This document shows, one piece after another, positions 33,301 to 45,300 of a stretch of 64,000 nt of DNA. Source of the stretch: Ditylenchus dipsaci. Taxonomy: Eukaryota; Nematoda; Chromadorea; Rhabditida; Anguinidae. Where the stretch lies: positions 1 through 64,000 of the forward strand of contig SADC01000385.1 of NCBI GenBank assembly GCA_004194705.1, in the 5' to 3' direction. Below the pieces are notes generated by a model. The model saw nothing but the letters and a program-made list of their open reading frames with translations, did no database searches and was not told the origin of the DNA. A program made the position numbers and the translations under genes. How positions within the stretch are numbered: position 1 is the first letter of the stretch; every line of letters begins with the position of its first letter.

Positions 33301-36300
33301 TCCATTCCGAACTTTATGGTCACCAGTTAGTAGCCACACCGGGAATCGGTCACGATGTATTTTTAGGCCAACTTATATAGTATTTGGCATGTGTGGGTGG
33401 GTAACGCATTTTTAGAATGGGTCGTAGAGGTAGAAATCATTTTTGTCGCTAACATCATTGTGTTCCCCAGAATGTCAGCTTTCGTTTTAAAAAAAAGCGT
33501 CCTAAAATACGCGTTTTAAGAGGGGCATCTGCCTATTTTTATGGATGAAGTCATGGTATTTAAGACGGAAAATCATGCTTTTTTTGACATTCGAGGTCAC
33601 AAAATAGATTAGAGACGGTAAAATCATTTTGTCGCCAAATTTATCATGTTCCCCGGAATGTCAGCTTTCGTTGAAAAAAAGAGAGTCGAAAAATACGAGT
33701 TTTAAGAGGGCATGTGCCCTCATGAAGTATTGCTCTTATCAAGTCATAAAATTGCGATTAGGACAATCTTAGTTTAAATCTTTTTTGTTTCGAAAGGAAT
33801 TTCAAAGTATACAATCAAGTTTTAATTTTAAGTAGTTTATGAGCAAGCTTAGCATGATTTTGTTGACAGAAATAAAGTATTGTTTGTTGAAAAAAGTGTT
33901 GCGAAAGGGAGTAGGTGGATATGACAGGGGAACCAGTAGGCATGCCGCAGAAGTCGGTAGGTATGTCAGAGGAGCAGGGTGGCGATTTGGATACTAATTC
34001 ATTAGAAAATAGTACTATCTGAGTACTAAATAGTACTAAAAAAGTACCATAAAGTACTAGGGTACTAATTTAGTACTAAAACTAATTTAGTACCTAGTAC
34101 CAGTGTTGTCCATTTGGCTCGCGCGAGCCAAACGAGAGACCTAAAATCGCATGTCCTAGCGAGCCAAATGGGTTCGAGCCATATGGCTCGCTTTTTTTAT
34201 ATATGCGAGCCAATTGGCTCGCGTACTTGTTTTTTTTAAGCGAGCCGAACGCGAGCCAAAACAATACGAGCCATTTGTATCGCGAACCATTTGGCTCGCA
34301 AACAAAACAAATGGTTCGGCTTGCGCTTTTATGTGAGTTTTGAACGTCAATTTATTGTTAAAGACAAAGTAAAAGAGAAATAAAGTGTTACTGGCTTAAT
34401 ATTTGCAAAAAAATCAGTCAAAAATTGAAAAAAAATGAAAAAATAAACTAGATTTAGGGACGCTAGTAGCGAATACCCCCCCCCCAACGATTCTCACTTT
34501 TTTTACTTTAGTAAAAAGTACCCAAATTTATGTCCCAGACCCCGGAAAATGTGCGCAAACTCTTCATTAGTCACAACTTCCGTACGCTGGCCTACCCCCA
34601 AGCCTAAGGGCTAAACCTAAACTTGTTGTTTGCAAGGGTAGTTACAGCAATTTTTAAAGGTCGGATGCTTGGGGGGCGGGGTTTCGCTACTAGCGCCGAT
34701 TTAGGCTTTATTTCAGCAAAAAATATTTTCCGCGAGCCGAACCATACGCTTATTATGGATGCGAGCCAAATGGCTCGCGAGCTAAGAAGTTCTTGTCACT
34801 TTGTTCTTTAACTTGGCGAGCCATATGGCTCGCGGACATAGCTATTTGGCGAGCGAGCAGCTCGCGTCCTCTCAAAGGGACGCGAGCCACTGGCTCGCAA
34901 ACGAGCCAAACGCACAACACTGCCTAGTACTAAATTATTTAGTACCTAGTACTTAATTATTATTTAGTACTCATAGCACTTTATCTATTTTTTTGCGGTT
35001 TTGGTGTAAAAAGCCACACTGCACATATGTTTGTTTGTTTTTAACATAAAATAACTAAGAAAAAGTGTTACTAAGACAAGAAGAATACATGTCTGTGTGT
35101 TTTTTGACCATAGTACTAAAATAGTACTAAGTACCAAAATAGTGCCAAGTACTAAAATAGTATTTAGTACTAATTAGTACCCAAACCCAAATATGTGATG
35201 GATTAGCACATACCCCCATTTAAATTTCAAAATACAATAAAGGCGCCGATAGGCGCCTGTGGTCCCTAGTCCTGTAGATGATAGAGCATGAAATTTGAGC
35301 ACCTGTAAGCAGTGTTTCCAATAATGGCAGTGACAATGACAGTGATACTAACATTGAAGTGTAACTGAATTGTCACTGTCACACTGAATATAGTGACGTG
35401 ACTATCACTTTTACAAAAAAATTGTGTACACTGCCTGTATGTCAGTTTTTATATTTATAACACTTTTATGCGAAAAATTCCTAAAATATCAGTTTCTTTC
35501 AACAATAATATGGACTTTCATCAGACGTGTAATCAATAAACTCAGCTTCTCGTACGAAAAGTCGAAAATCTGATATTTATGACCACCTCTACTTCTCGAT
35601 TTCACGTCGAACTAGATAAAATAAAAAAAATCCTAAAAATTGAAAAGATCGAAGGTTTCCAGAGGCGCGGTTGTGGCCTACCAGCGCGTTACACCGAAAA
35701 TCAAGGCAGAGACCAGTAGTTTTTCAAAAATCGTTTTTGTTTTCACTCGGTTTATTTTAAATCTGATATTCATGACTTTATCCTATTTTTAAAATGTAGG
35801 CAGAAAACTTTTGACGGATCAGGTAGAACGCTTGTAGAAATAGTCATGAGAGAAATGAATTGCTGTTATTCCGCCTTAATTGCAGTGTAACGCGCTGGTA
35901 TGCCCTTTAAAGTAGAGATGATGACGGGACGGGATCCCGTCGGGATCCCGATCCCGCCCGACCCGATTTTGGTCTAAAATCCAGTCCTGAAATCCCGCCC
36001 GATCAGTTCCCAGAATCCCGATCCCGAAATTCGTTGAATCCCGAGCTCCAATTTAGTTTGAAAAAACACCATTTTTGCTCTAAAAAATCGCCGATTTTTA
36101 ACTTTTTTTGCTATTTTTTTTTCATAAAAGTCTGAATTTTTATTTAAATTTCTTTGTTATTTATGCTTTTTTAAGGGAGAAGAAACTTCATATACGCACC
36201 GCCGAAGTCACAGGTTAGACTACCACTGGGTAAAACCCTCATTTTTATTTTCTTTGTTTCAAAAATTGGTGTGAAAATGATATCTAACAAGATCATCAAC

Positions 36301-39300
36301 GTTGGGTTTCAAACTTATTGGAGCTTTTTTATTGGCTAAAATAGGCTAAATTTCCAAAAATTGATAAGTTTTGGAGTTTTTGTTTGACTGTTTTGTTTTT
36401 ATTTTTAACGATTTCCAACAATTAACCACTAGGCCAGCAATTTTATTAAACGAAATAAGTGTTTTTGATTACTTATTCTCCGCAGGGTACTCAACTAAAA
36501 TTTATATGTCAAAATGATTCTTTTTTGAATTAAACTGGTGCCCGCTTTTCAAAGGTTCCCATCGGACTCGAGCATGCCCCTTTAATTTTTTTTCATTAAA
36601 AGTTCAGAATAAATAACTAAAACAGGTCAAATAAATAAAAAGCAGCCAATTACACAGATTAGGCTGTACTTTTTAATGGTATAACGACGACTCGATACAC
36701 ATTGTGACTCGATACACCAACTCGATACAGTTGCGACTCGATACACCAACTCGATACAGTTGCGACTCGATACACCAACTCGATACAGTTGCGACTCGAT
36801 ACGCCAACTCGATACATGGGTCTTGAGTTTGACCTTCGTCTAGTGTTATTTTGACGTTTTGTCATTTTTTTCGATGTGTGATGGGCTTTAATATCTTTTT
36901 GCGTCTCTGAATCCTTGATTCTCATCGTCATTAGGGTGTTTCGCACCTTCTGAGATTTCATACAGATTTTGTGCCTTCTACAAAATTTCAGGCCATTTTA
37001 TTGTCTTTTTATAATTTAGGCAAAGCCTTAGGCAAAGGGTAGGCCAGCATGCGTTAGGACGGCCTCAAATGTGTTCTGAAACTACAAAACGGCTAAAAAT
37101 ATGAAAAATTCGTAAGGGCATGAATTAAAAAATGTTACAAGGTTACCCTCTTCGGGGACATAGGGCCTTGAGAATAAAATATGCGCACGGAATATGCGCG
37201 CACATACTTTAGAGACAATTCTGAGCGATTCTCTCGATTATGTACTTATTCGTAGGCTCTTTTGCCAAACTCTAAAGAGAAAACCGAGTGATAAATAAGA
37301 AATCGGGTATCCAGCGGCATCGAATAAATTTAAGCTGCTTTCCGAATGTTTAGCCATTATCAAAGTAAATACCGTATTTCCTCTAATAGAAGCCCATGGG
37401 CTTCTATTTTTCAACCTCCCAAAAATCTTGAAATTGTCAATCACAAATGACCTTAACTCCGAAACCTTAGTCAAAAAATAGGGGGAGGGGCTTATATTAG
37501 AGGAAATACGGTATATGGTTAGAACTTCTAACTTAGAAGTGATGAATATTGATACAAAAGAATAAAAAAATGTCAAAATATAAAAATAACAATCGGCGGG
37601 AGTCGAACTCGAGACCCGGTGTATCGAGTTGGCGTATCGAGTCGCAACTGTATCGAGTTGGTGTATCGAGTCACAACTGTATCGAGTTGGCGTATCGAGT
37701 CGCAACTGTATCGAGTTGGTGTATCGAGTCACAATGTGTATCGAGTCGTATGTCAGTCCTTTTTAATATATATGTGTTTTCATTACACATACTTGGTGTT
37801 TGAAATAGTCAATAGTTTGAAAATATGGCAAAAATATTAGGTTGTCTCAAAAGTTCGCACCGCGTTGCCTTGGTCCCCCCTGTTGAAAATTTTGTACAGT
37901 TTTAAAAAGTTCTCTGTGTTTATTTTGCAATGTTTTTCAGTTTTTCGTTTATTTTTTTGCTCAGCTCATATTGTTTATTGTCTTTAGATGGATAGCAATC
38001 ATATTCGCCACGTTATGTCGTTTTTGTTTGATTCTGGGCTGAATGGAACGGATGCTGCGAACAAAATCTGTGAAGAAACTTATCGAATTCGAATGGGAAG
38101 TCTTGCCGCATCCGCCGTATTCTCCGGACTTTTCTCCATCGGACTATCATCTCTTTTGATCGCTTCAGCGCTTCCTTCGTGTTAAAGAATACGCAACAGT
38201 TCAAGCAATTTCAGAACATACTGATCGTTTCTTTTCTTCAAAGCCAGCCGGATTTTATGTTAAGGGAATCAGTCGTCTTCAAGAACGCTGGGAGAAAGTT
38301 GTGGAATTTGATGGAGATTATTTTGTTGATTAATTGTTATGCTTTGTTCTGAATAAAATTTGAAATTTTGCTTTATTTGAACGTTTGACGTTGAAACGGT
38401 GCAAACTTTTGTGACAACCTAATATGTGAATTTTCCCTGTTCTTCTCTCTGCTTGAAAATCCTGTAATTTGTTCGGGATCCCGAATTTTTTTTCTGAAAT
38501 CCCGATCCCGAAATTTTTTAGGCCGAAAATCCCGTCCCGAAATCCCGCCCGAACCGGTTTCATCATCTCTACTTTAAAGGGATTTAAGGCTGTATTTAGG
38601 TGGAAATGGACCAAAAAGAGACCGATTTTGAACAAAAAGGAAGATGCTGAACATAGTTTTGAATACTGGGGCCGGGGCGTTATCGTCTCACCAATTAAAT
38701 CACTTCGCCAATGGTAGCTTTTCGCCAATGACATCTATTCGCCAACAGCTTCTTCTTGCAAATACTCTTATTCTCTTTGGTCAATAAGCGGTAAGAAGTG
38801 TAAATGTGATTCAATTCTCTAAATCTTGTTTAAATTTCTTCTAAAAATAGTTTTTCCAGATTTTTCTGAAATTCATGAAATTTTAGAGTGTATGTGTAGT
38901 AGGAGTGGAGTGGGTAGACAGATTACATGGGAGATAGGCAAACCACAATGAAAGAGAGCAAACCACTTAAAGGGCATGCCCACGCTAATAAGAGGTGTTG
39001 CCCGGGAATTCAATTATTTTCCTCAATCATCGAACTTCTGTACGGATTTTTCTACTTGGTTTCTAACACAACAAGGCCAAATTTTATTTTAGGTATAGTT
39101 TTAGTTAGAAATCCGGTTGAAAAATCCGTACAGAAGTTCAATGATTACGAAAAAAATTTTAATTCCCGGGCACCACCTCTTATTAGCGTGGGCATGCCAA
39201 TGAAAGGGTTTATGCCGTCTCTGACAACGGTTGTCCCCCCCCCCCGCCAATTCAAAAAAATTCTAATCATTGAATTTCTGTACGGTTTTTTCAACTTGGT

Positions 39301-42300
39301 TTCTAACAAAACAAGGTCTAGAATTTAATTCCAGGTCTGGTTTTGTTAGAAACCAAGCTGACAAATTTGTACAGAAGTTCAATGATTAGGCGAAATATCA
39401 AACATCGACGCTACTGGCTTATACCCCCCCCCCAAAAAAGCTACTTTCTTATACCCCCCCGAAAAATCGGACCTACTGTCATATACCCCCCCCCCCAAAA
39501 CCGACTTTTTTGGGAGTGTCTAAAAACCATTTTTATGCAATAATTTTGCCATAAAGGGACCAGAAAAGCAGTTAAAAAGGGATTATGGGCTGTATTGGGA
39601 TGGGAAGGGAATAATACAGGGGCCACTTTTTTTAGCTGCTTTACCATGTTTTTCAACTCGAGCCGTGGCAAAAATAGACTCTATGTGCATTTTATGATCA
39701 AGTGTACTTCTCGGAATCATGTCTAAGGTAAGTGCGTGCGCGCATCTCTAACTCTCAAGCCCCTGCGCCCCCTTCGGGGGCGCAGGGGCTTGGAGTTGGA
39801 TGGCTTTAGACATGATTCGAGACACCCACATACCTTAGACACAAATCACTCGAAAGTGACTCTGGATGCATGAAAAAACATGCATACCAGAGTTATTTAT
39901 GCGGTAGGCCCCAGTATTCAAAACTATGTTCAACATCTTTGATTTTGCGACCGAAAAGGCGTTTACGCACCCTACTTCAGGTGACTCTGGATGCATGAAA
40001 AACATGCATACAGAGCCAGTATTCAAAACTATGCAACATCTTTGATTTTGCGACGAAAAGGGTTTACCAACGAAGAGGCTCAGCCGTTTTACACGACAAC
40101 CATCGGATCCACCCGGCTGATCGGTCCGATCATTTCGAGTAGTTATACTTTTACGTGCACCACAAGTGGCTGGGTTTGAAAGTGACTTCAACGCTAAGAG
40201 AATTAATACTCTTTGGTACTTATAGGCACTATAGAAGTGGCCCCTGTTTTGTCCCTTCCCCTCCAATACAGCCCTTGAACCCTATTTTAATTGCTTTTCT
40301 GGACCTTTTATGGCGAAATTATTGCTTAAAAATATGTTTTGACCACTCCCAAAAATCTTGATTTTTGGGGGGTATAAGCCAGTAGGTCCGAGGATTGGGG
40401 GGGGGGTATAAGAAAGTAGCTGTTTTTGGGGGGGGGGTATAAGCCAGTAGCGCCCAAACATCCATGCAATCGTCGACTCGGAATTTTTTTTAATTTTTCG
40501 GGTTCCTAAACCTGTTTTCTGGACTAATTCGGGCATGCTGAAGATGGTTTCATAGGGGTTGAATGTCGTTTTGTAAGGTATTTCTTGAGTTTTGGTAAAA
40601 TCGAGATTTGGTAATATCAATTATCTCCAAATACTCAAAAAATACTCACAAAACGGAATTTCACCACTTTTAAACCATCTTCAGCATGCCCGAATCAGTC
40701 CAGAAAACAGGTTTTGGAAACCGAAGTAAAATAAAAATTTCGATCCGAGTGCACGACCACTTGGTTTGGTAGGTTCAGAATAAAAAACCAATTATAACGA
40801 TAATCCACGATTAAGTTTGTGGTGCAGTGGTGGACGTGATTGGGTCAACTTTTTAGGTCTCAGGTTAGATCCCACCAACAAATACCTCTGGGTCACATCA
40901 TATCTGTGACACAAGAGGAATCAGAAAAGGCCTTTACCAAATGTGCCTTTACCAAACGTGTCTTTACCTTTTGGTACACCCGTTTTGTTTGACTGCAGAA
41001 GAAATACTTTATCAAATCTTAGTGTTGAGATATGCTTATTTAGAGAGAAGGGGGGACTTTCATATACGCATCGCCCAGGTCACTGGTTCTAATCCCCCTG
41101 GGTGCACACCGAATTTTTTACCCCATTTTTTCATATTTTATTCACGAGCTCGGTGTCCATTAGAGGCTGCTGGCTTATTTTTCACTCATCCTCCAGGGTG
41201 CCCACTTTTTATATGAAATACGGTATTAAAATCTCATTTTTATGTGTCATGTGTTAATGTTTCTTTGTTCAGCTTTCTTCTTCACTCTCCAACAGATTAA
41301 TCAGATTTATATGGCTTCTACTACTCCTTCGCTTGAATTACCAACTAAGACTAGGCTGAAGATGAAAATAAAGACATTGAAGGTGACCTCATTTCTGCTT
41401 ACTTCTCTTTTGTTTAGAAAACCAGTTTTTAATTTCAGATCGTAGGTGAATGGAAATGGACTCAAGGCAATGGTGATAACTGTGGGATATGCCAGTCTGC
41501 GTTCGAAGCCTGCTGTGCGGACTGCAAATATCCGGGCGAAGGGTGTCCATTAGTGAGTTTTTTTCTTCTTGCATTTGTCGCTCCGCCCATTCAATTTTTT
41601 TGTTTAGGCTGTTGGTGTCTGCAAACATGCGTTCCATCTGCATTGTATCTCCAAGTGGTGTGACAGTTCAACAGATGAAGTGCCAGTGTGTCCCTTCTGC
41701 CGCCAAGAATGGAAATGCGCCACGTGATGGAAGAAAATGTTGATTGTATTTTATAACGGGTAATTCGTGTTTGTTCACTATGGATAAAGTCTATTCTTGA
41801 TTTTGCCGCCATATGGTGTGACTGCTTTACTGTACCCCTGTTTTTCGGGTCGTTACGCATACAAGGCAATACTTTTTCCGAGTTATCACTCAAGTGAGTC
41901 TTTTCGCCACTTAAAACAGAAGTAAATGAATACGTACCTTTCGTCGCAAATCCAGGTCGTCGCAACGGAAATTTCGTGGCACCATGATTTTTATGACTGA
42001 AGTGGGTTGAAGTACATGTGGTGGTCAATTATTTAAGTTCCTTACGCTGTTAGTTTTATTATTTTTTGCTGGTAAATATTTTTAGAAAAAAAAAATCTTT
42101 TTTCAGCATGTGAATCGATGTAATTTAGTTTAGAAGTGTGCGTGGATACCTCTAGAAAACATAAAGATCGAATTTCAACATGTTAGAAGGACTACGCTTG
42201 TTGATGACAATCATAATTTGGCACTTTTTTACACCAAAAATACTTTTTGAATTACGTATTGTTGGATATCTTAATAGAAAAAACATAATTTTTTAAAGTG

Positions 42301-45300
42301 GCCTAGGTAGCTCAGCGTATAGCGCCGTAGTGTGTGTTGTTGGTCTCCGGTTCGATTCCCATGTCTGCTCTCGGCGTGTCAAACACCTCAAAAGACCAAA
42401 TCGACATCTTCGTATAGAGACAAATTCGTTTTAAAAAATTTAAATTTCAATTTTTTGTTTATCTGAGCATTTTCTGTTTTTAGTTATAACTTTGCTTACG
42501 AAGCTGTGTTGAAGCTGTGTTCGACTTTTTTCGATACCATTGGAAAGCTCTTAGTTTGCACATTCGATTCGAAAAAAATCAAACTCTGTTAGAAATGTGA
42601 GCAGTTAAAAAATTAGAAGCTTAAATTCATCGTTTTGGCAGAGTCAGGTTGCTAACTTAATAAAGTTAGTTCTCGAAAATTCTCTGCTAAAATTTCTTTG
42701 TCTGGGATGATCGTAGTGCGTTCACTAAGCTTTCTGATGCACATAACAGTTTTTCCAAATGTGCAGTTCTCATCGAGAAAGTGCACGATTTAGCAAAAAA
42801 AATTCCAGGTATTTCAGTAGGTTTCGGCCTGAAACTCAGTTATGATTTTTTTAAACCCTGCGCTGATAGTCTTGTTGGATAGCCAAGGAACGGGAGATAA
42901 TTTTGACACCAAGCTTGTAAATAAAAGATAAAAAAATGGAGTAAAAATATGTTATGCACCTAGGGGATTTGAACCTATGACTTAGGCAATGCGTATATAG
43001 AAGTACGTCCTCCCTTTAAATCAAGAAAATTGAATTTGAAGCAGGCTTTTCAGACAAGAAGTATCCATAGAAATTATAATACCGTATTTCCTCTAATAAG
43101 CGCCCCGGGCGCTACTCTCCTACTCACCCGAAGGAAGAGCACGTCAATTATTTTTAAAAAAATGTTTACCACTCGTCTCTTGGTGGTCAACCTCTCACAA
43201 TTGTCATAATCAGAGTCAAACACTTGGCTCAGTGGAATGCCATTGTTCAGCCCGGTCATCGCAGCTCGACTGCCTTTTAGCTAAAAAAATCGACTGTATT
43301 GTACTGAAATAAAAAAAACAATGAGTGCTAACCTTGTAATTCCTGAGGTAGTAGTTTTTGAGGTAGTTGCACAGCAGGTTAGATGGCATAAATATTATAT
43401 GCGTGAGGATGAAATCTTCCAGAAAAGTGTCTAATTCATTAACCAACACCGGACCAAAGGTCTGATCTTGAGGACCAACAAAACCATTTTCTGAGCCAGG
43501 ACTGCTATTAAAGTCAAGAGCAACTGAATCTATCCTGGTCTCTAGCAAATACTCTACCATCTTCTCTGGCAAGCCAGCCATGACTGAGTAACTGAAATTA
43601 TAAATAGTTGGTTAGAAAAACAAAGGAAAACAAGTTTTATCCACCTAAACTGCTTCTTGTCTGACTCAATCATTCCATTCGAGAGTCCTCTGTTGAGCGC
43701 CATGGATGTGGAAGCAACTGGCTGAATTATCCTTTCGAGAACTAACACATCCTGGCCATGTTCTTTTAGTCGGACAGTGTTTTCTTCCACATCACGTAAA
43801 ATTCTGAAAAATAAAAAATTAAAATTGATTTTTGGAGATTTTCGCACAAAAAGCAGTGTCGTAAAAAGGTAAGGTTACAAAGCGAAAGTATTTTTAAGCT
43901 GCTATGACTGAAACAGCTGTTAATTCTGAGACCGAATAACGCGCTGCATATAACTTTATTGGGAATAGAGGGGTACAAGAGATAGAATTTTTATTAAACG
44001 GGGCACAAATCTGGCTCATGTTTATGTCCATACTTGCACGCGACCAAAAAACCAGCGGCGCCGGCAGTGTAACAGCGGTGCCGTTCGCGGCAGCGCCGGA
44101 CTTGATATTTATCTCGGCGGCGCGGCAGCGGCGCAGCTACAAGCGGCGCCGGCCCTAGCGGCGGCTGAAAATTTCAACGGATATATAGCTTTTCTGCAAG
44201 TATGTTTATGTCCCGTTTTTCGGGTTAGAGGTTGGGGGTTAGAGGGTAATTGTACATACTCTTTAGGCAGTTTTGGGCAAAAAATGAGTCACTGTTCTGC
44301 TCAAAGCAGAAAAGTCAGTCACTTATCTGCCCCATTTTGCCTCTTTCCATTTTTTCCAAAAGCTTATCTCTCAGATCGCTCATTCTCACTCTTAAAGGAC
44401 CATTGTTTTTTTGCGCGCAGCGGCACGTGCAAAATTTGAATTGGCGGGGGACACTTCTCTTTCGTCTCGCACTGTACTCTTTGGAGCCGTTCGAACTACT
44501 CCAAAAAGTACAGGGAGAGACGAAAGAGAAGTCTCCCCGCCAATTCAAATTTTGCACATGTCGCTGTGCGCAAAACCATATTCCTTTAAAAAAAAAAGTA
44601 ATATTGAGAGTAAAGGTAGAAAAAAAAGTAAAAAGTGAAAAAAAAGTAATATATTGACCTCCATCTTGACAAGGAACCCAACCACGGAGGGACCAAAGGA
44701 AATTGCGCTTAAACATTACATACCAAAACAAGTTTTAAAAAATTTAGGATCAAAAAAAGTTTTTCGAATCATTATGTATTCTGAACCAAAAATTACAAAA
44801 ACTCACGTTTCCGAGCTCTTCATGCTACTTTTAGCCAGAAATAAAATAGTTGGTAAATATTTGCATTTTAGTGCTACCATCAATCACAAAAAATGGCTAC
44901 TACCGCAAACAGACAAGTTTCAGCAATCGACAATTTGCAAGTACTCACACAAGTCATCACCATTAACTACTGTCAGCAGCAACCTTTCAGCAGTCCGCAA
45001 CCCAAATATTTACAGCTAGCTAGCTGGACAACAACAACAGCCACAGAAGCGAGATGCAAAACAAAGAGAAAGAATTGTTCTTTGTTGATTTTTGACGAAT
45101 TAGTTCCAGACAAACATAGAAGAGGAGCACACACAATGCGGGGAGGAGCAGCAGATAGCCGCCAGTTGGAGGTTGAAGCGGGAAAACTGGCAGCAAGGGA
45201 AATTAGCAATAATAAACAGGCGCTTTTTTCTACAGTCCAGTTTTTGGATTCGCATAATTATTGGCTGATGAAGGGGCCCTTTGCGCAAACAGATGGTGCT

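Larger units (their letters stand above)
35913..38571. mobile_element. hAT-like element with GGGATCCCG arrays, host to nested insertions
   Basis: Ends TAGAGATGATGACGGGACGG and CCGGTTTCATCATCTCTA, flanked by identical CTTTAAAG (35905-35912 and 38572-38579). Subterminal arrays are GGGATCCCGATCCCGCCCGA-type. It contains a MULE-like MITE (36678-37758, itself holding the TACCGTATTT MITE 37371-37512), a mariner remnant (37837-38422) and a SINE copy (36178-36245). Total 2659 bp, of which roughly 1 kb is its own. Same array motif as 55117-56025, with different outer ends. Confidence 0.85.

Noticed and set aside
36659..36961. 100-codon ORF with repeated [12 protein letters not shown] peptide
   Set aside because: Product of the ACTCGATAC tandem end of the MULE-like MITE; the same peptide appears from the inverted array at 37549-37840.
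38927..39543. ORFs of 66-133 codons
   Set aside because: They translate inverted-repeat family copies and C tracts; the same peptides (FYGFFxLVSN) recur at other copies.
42300..42375. Candidate tRNA gene
   Set aside because: Good A and B boxes, but the T stem and acceptor stem do not pair; more likely a tRNA-derived SINE head or dead tRNA.
44250..44731. ORFs of 135-138 codons on both strands
   Set aside because: They run through a foldback (44394-44590), so both strands encode similar peptides; typical of palindromes.
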